From Tetrahymena thermophila SB210 (Eukaryota; Ciliophora; Oligohymenophorea; Hymenostomatida; Tetrahymenidae), in the NCBI RefSeq assembly GCF_000189635.1, contig NW_002476413.1:930001-994000 (forward strand): a stretch of DNA of 64,000 bases, read 5' to 3'. Below, in pieces: positions 61,101 to 64,000 of the stretch. Positions within the stretch are counted from its first letter, which is position 1; each line of letters begins with the position of its first letter. Position numbers and translations under genes: made by a program. Below the pieces are notes generated by a model. That model did no database searches. It had not been told where the DNA came from and saw only the letters and a list, made by a program, of their open reading frames with translations.

Positions 61101-64000
61101 GATCTATTCTTCCTCCTCTTCTTATTCTTGTTGCTTTTTAAGGGCTTCATCCATGATATTTTAGAGATCCTTGTTACCATCAGAGCCATCCCCATCGCCA
61201 GCCCCATTTTTATTTCTTTCAGCAGCTATTTAAGCCATCAAACGTGCATAGTAATCTTTATAGCAGCAACAAAAGATATAGAAGAACCAACTAACAAATT
61301 TATCCCAACATTTATTAGGGTTAGTCTTTTCTTTTTTATTTAACTTCTCATATGCATATGCATCTATGATTATTTTAGAGTAACGAGGATCAGGATCTTT
61401 GTCTGAAACTTCAGCGTAATAAACAGGTTTCTGCAAATTGATCAAGGCTTCTTTTATTCCTTCAGCTCCTTTGCTAATATAACCCTTTAAGAAATAAAAT
61501 GTAAAAATAGATGTTAAGAAATAAAGTATGATTTACCTAATACATCAAGTTAATAACATGATAATCTGATTTAACGTGGACTTTAGCAAGCTTTCTTATT
61601 AGCTTAGATGCAATGAATAAGAATTTCTTTTCGAAATCTCTTCTTTTGAAGTATAAATGGATAAAAATAGCAAAGAGTGCGATACCAAGGAATAATAAAA
61701 TAATTAAGAATCCAAGAAGGAGTCTTTCATAATTTACATCAGATTCATCATCATTTGAGAGATATAAAACACTTTTATTTTAAAAATATTATAAAAATTC
61801 AAACAAATATCAAAGGATAAAAAAAAAATTATTTATTAATACCTTGAAGGCAAAATACCAGCTAAGGGAAGGTAAAGGAAAATCCAGCAAAATACAACTA
61901 GAGCTGGTACTGCAGTACGAGCATGTCCTTCAAAGTTTTGTTTAAGCTTATAAAAAAGAAGGAAAACGATAGCCACTATAGGGAATCCAATAATCATGGT
62001 AATGCAATTAGATTTAACTTCATCATTATTATGGAATACAGCAATCAAAATACCTAGTATAATTGGTGCATAGACAAAACTAAACATAAGAATAGTTCTT
62101 TTAGCTTTGTGCTGCCTGTCTAGAGTAATTTATCTTTCTCCTTTACTCTCAACAAGTTAAGTAATTTACTCAGAAAAAGAGACTGCTACTTTTTACTTTT
62201 CAGGAATAATCTTGAGTAACAACACAATTAAAGAAATTAAAAATAGCAAAAGTATAACTGGTTGCATACCAATAATAGCACCTGATTGTTGGAGAGAAAT
62301 CCATTTTGGCTAATTGAAATACATGAATGCTAGTACAGTTAATGTAAATATATAGCCAAAGGCATTTCCCCATAAACCAAAATCGTATAAATCGTATTTA
62401 AAGATATTAGAAATTTCGAATTTTTAGCCTTCTTCAAATTCCTCCTTTTCTATTTCTTCTATTTCTTAACGACGTCCTTCTTTTTTCAACTTATTTTTTA
62501 GAGCCCTTCTACGGAATCTCTTTCTAATCTCAAGGAAGATATCAATAAACACTAAAGTCAACAATAAGATAATACCAATAATAATCAAAGCAAGCTCTAT
62601 TCCTTAAGCAATGTTATCATATGCTCCATAGTAATCGACTGAACGTTGTGGTAGAATATAGAGCAAAGGAATGATAAAGAACAGGCAAATGTAACCATTC
62701 AGTAACATAGAGAATTAAATACTCTTGATTTTTATGAAGATTAAACTTACCCAATATAATCCTAAAATGCAAGGGCCTATTGCAAAGAATGTTTTCAAGG
62801 GTCTTAAGTTATAGAATAAATCTGTAACTACAGAGAATGGCATGAAAAATAGAACTGGAACTAATCCACCTATTATTGGGAAAACTATTAGCTTGATTTT
62901 ATCACTAGCTTATGAGAAAATGAGTGCTGTACCTAACAAGCAAATAATAGGAACTATAAAAATGTAAAATACACTTAAATAAAATCCTCTTTAATTTAAA
63001 AATAAGTTATCATCTTATCCTATTTGCAAATCGTGTGCCATATTTAACATTGAGTTTACAGTTAAGACAATTAAACTACCACCAAAAACACAAGAGCAGA
63101 AAATAACAGAATAATTCTACATAATCACTTTCATTCTAGGATCAGGTTTATCTCTACGTAATTCAATTTTAAGAAGCAGTTTACGTTTTTCAATTTCTCT
63201 TAACTCATTATCTTTTTCTTCTTCTTCTATTCTAAGTCTTTCTTGTTCCTCTGCCTCAAGTCTTTCCTATTCAAGTCTAGCTTTTTCTTCTTCTGTTAAA
63301 TCTTAAGGAGTTTCCTCTCCTTCTTTCTTTTCTGAATGAACTCCGATAGTATCTCCTTTTTTAATATTATAATTTTAATATTGAATAACTAAGCATTGAA
63401 ATTTTATTTAAAAATAACTGCTTAAATAAATGAATAAATGAATTTTTTTTTTTTGATAAAGAAAAGTGATTAAAAATTGACTATTTTTTTCATTTTACTT
63501 TTATTTTCAGAAATAATAATTCAAAAATATCTCAGAATATTTTATCAAACTTATTAGGAATAAAAAAATTTTTAATTCTAATCCAATATTTTTGCAAACT
63601 AAAAAATTAATTAATTCAACACAAATATTTTTTTTACTGTTAAAAATTTTTTTTAGTTTAAAATAATAATTTTTTGGGGTAGATTTTTATTTAATGATAA
63701 AATTTTTATTTGAAAAATATCAAATTATTTTAGAAAAAATGTTCATAGAAATATTCTGTGAAGAAAAAAGGATTAATTGATTACCTTATTAGGTTATTCC
63801 AAAAGCACCACCTCCTTCAGCATCATGAACTTCTTCTAAAAATTCTTAGTCATCATGTTCTTCATGTTGATTATGCTATTCATTTGAGGATTACTTCTTT
63901 AAAAATGATTCATGTTGCTCATCATCTTAATCAGGAATAATAACTTTAACAGATTCATACTTTTTCTTTTATTATTTTTTTTGTTCTAGTTTCTCTAATT
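58103..64000 (-). CDS. Giant multipass membrane protein with p25-alpha-like domain (5' end outside window)
   Basis: Eleven exons are visible, with introns at 63356-63784, 61772-61842, 61485-61536, 60953-61091, 60312-60367, 59481-59747, 59322-59378, 59133-59186, 58707-58760 and 58370-58424. About 1550 residues lie in the window, ending at TGA 58103-58105; the N-terminus continues past 64000. Order: acidic and coiled-coil cytosolic region (EEEKARLEQERLEAEEQERL), about 12 membrane helices (for example ELALIIIGIILLLTLVFIDI and ITMIIGFPIVAIVFLLFYKL), and a short Cys-rich stretch (WFFYIFCCCYKD). Then comes a cytosolic domain at 60368-60950 resembling p25-alpha/TPPP proteins: WKDYVMFKELLIKGGVIPCD, HEIDIIYNKF, ISYFEFPKILKEVAKRKYP. 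About five or six more helices follow, then a charged coiled-coil tail (ITKELQETRKKRIDERNKKL). All exon phases fit. Family and function are unknown; a microtubule-linked channel or scaffold is only a guess. Confidence 0.85.

Overview
The window looks like macronuclear DNA of an oligohymenophorean ciliate, most likely Tetrahymena. It is very AT-rich. Every long reading frame uses TAA and TAG as glutamine and stops only at TGA (genetic code 6). Introns are GT...AG and mostly 50-60 nt long. Gln/Asn-rich low-complexity tails are common. Because TAA and TAG are sense codons, the genes must be read with code 6; the standard code breaks them into short pieces. Where I assembled spliced genes, the exon lengths add up to whole codons with matching intron phases, which is my main check. 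The exact organism is an inference.

Layout. Left part (1-20000): a helix-turn-helix-like nuclear protein (minus, 1808-3646), a RING-finger protein with a Gln/Asn-rich tail (minus, 5904-8175), a zinc-finger/coiled-coil/MORN protein (plus, 9033-10290), a ciliate-specific basic-tailed protein (plus, 13326-14855) and a small four-pass membrane protein (plus, 17198-17926) followed by a tandemly duplicated 3' flank. Centre (20000-44100): a 1504-residue pseudokinase with a huge coiled coil (plus), then a minus-strand run holding RIIa-like plus TPR modules, a ubiquitin-activating enzyme E1, an unrecognised small protein and a phospholipid scramblase. After these come a complete exportin-7-like transport receptor (plus, 35384-40505) and a Sec14/CRAL-TRIO protein with a C-terminal CaaX box (minus). 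Right part: a second member of the basic-tailed family (plus, 45627-48476), a second degenerate kinase with a Gln/Asn-rich tail (plus, 50173-53101), a tail-anchored protein (minus, 55472-56143) and a very large multipass membrane protein with a p25-alpha-like domain (minus, 58103 to beyond the window end).

The genes are single transcription units with no operon logic. Themes recur: membrane lipid handling (scramblase, Sec14), ubiquitin activation and ligation (E1, RING), microtubule or cilium-linked modules (RIIa, MORN, p25-alpha), and two kinase-fold proteins that have lost catalytic motifs. The most notable feature is that the E1 reading frame runs, across a normal-looking 52-nt intron, in frame into the RIIa/TPR reading frame, so the two may form one 1521-residue fusion protein. 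No rRNA, tRNA, CRISPR array or transposon was recognised. The spaces between genes are AT-rich, and several carry degenerate direct repeats.
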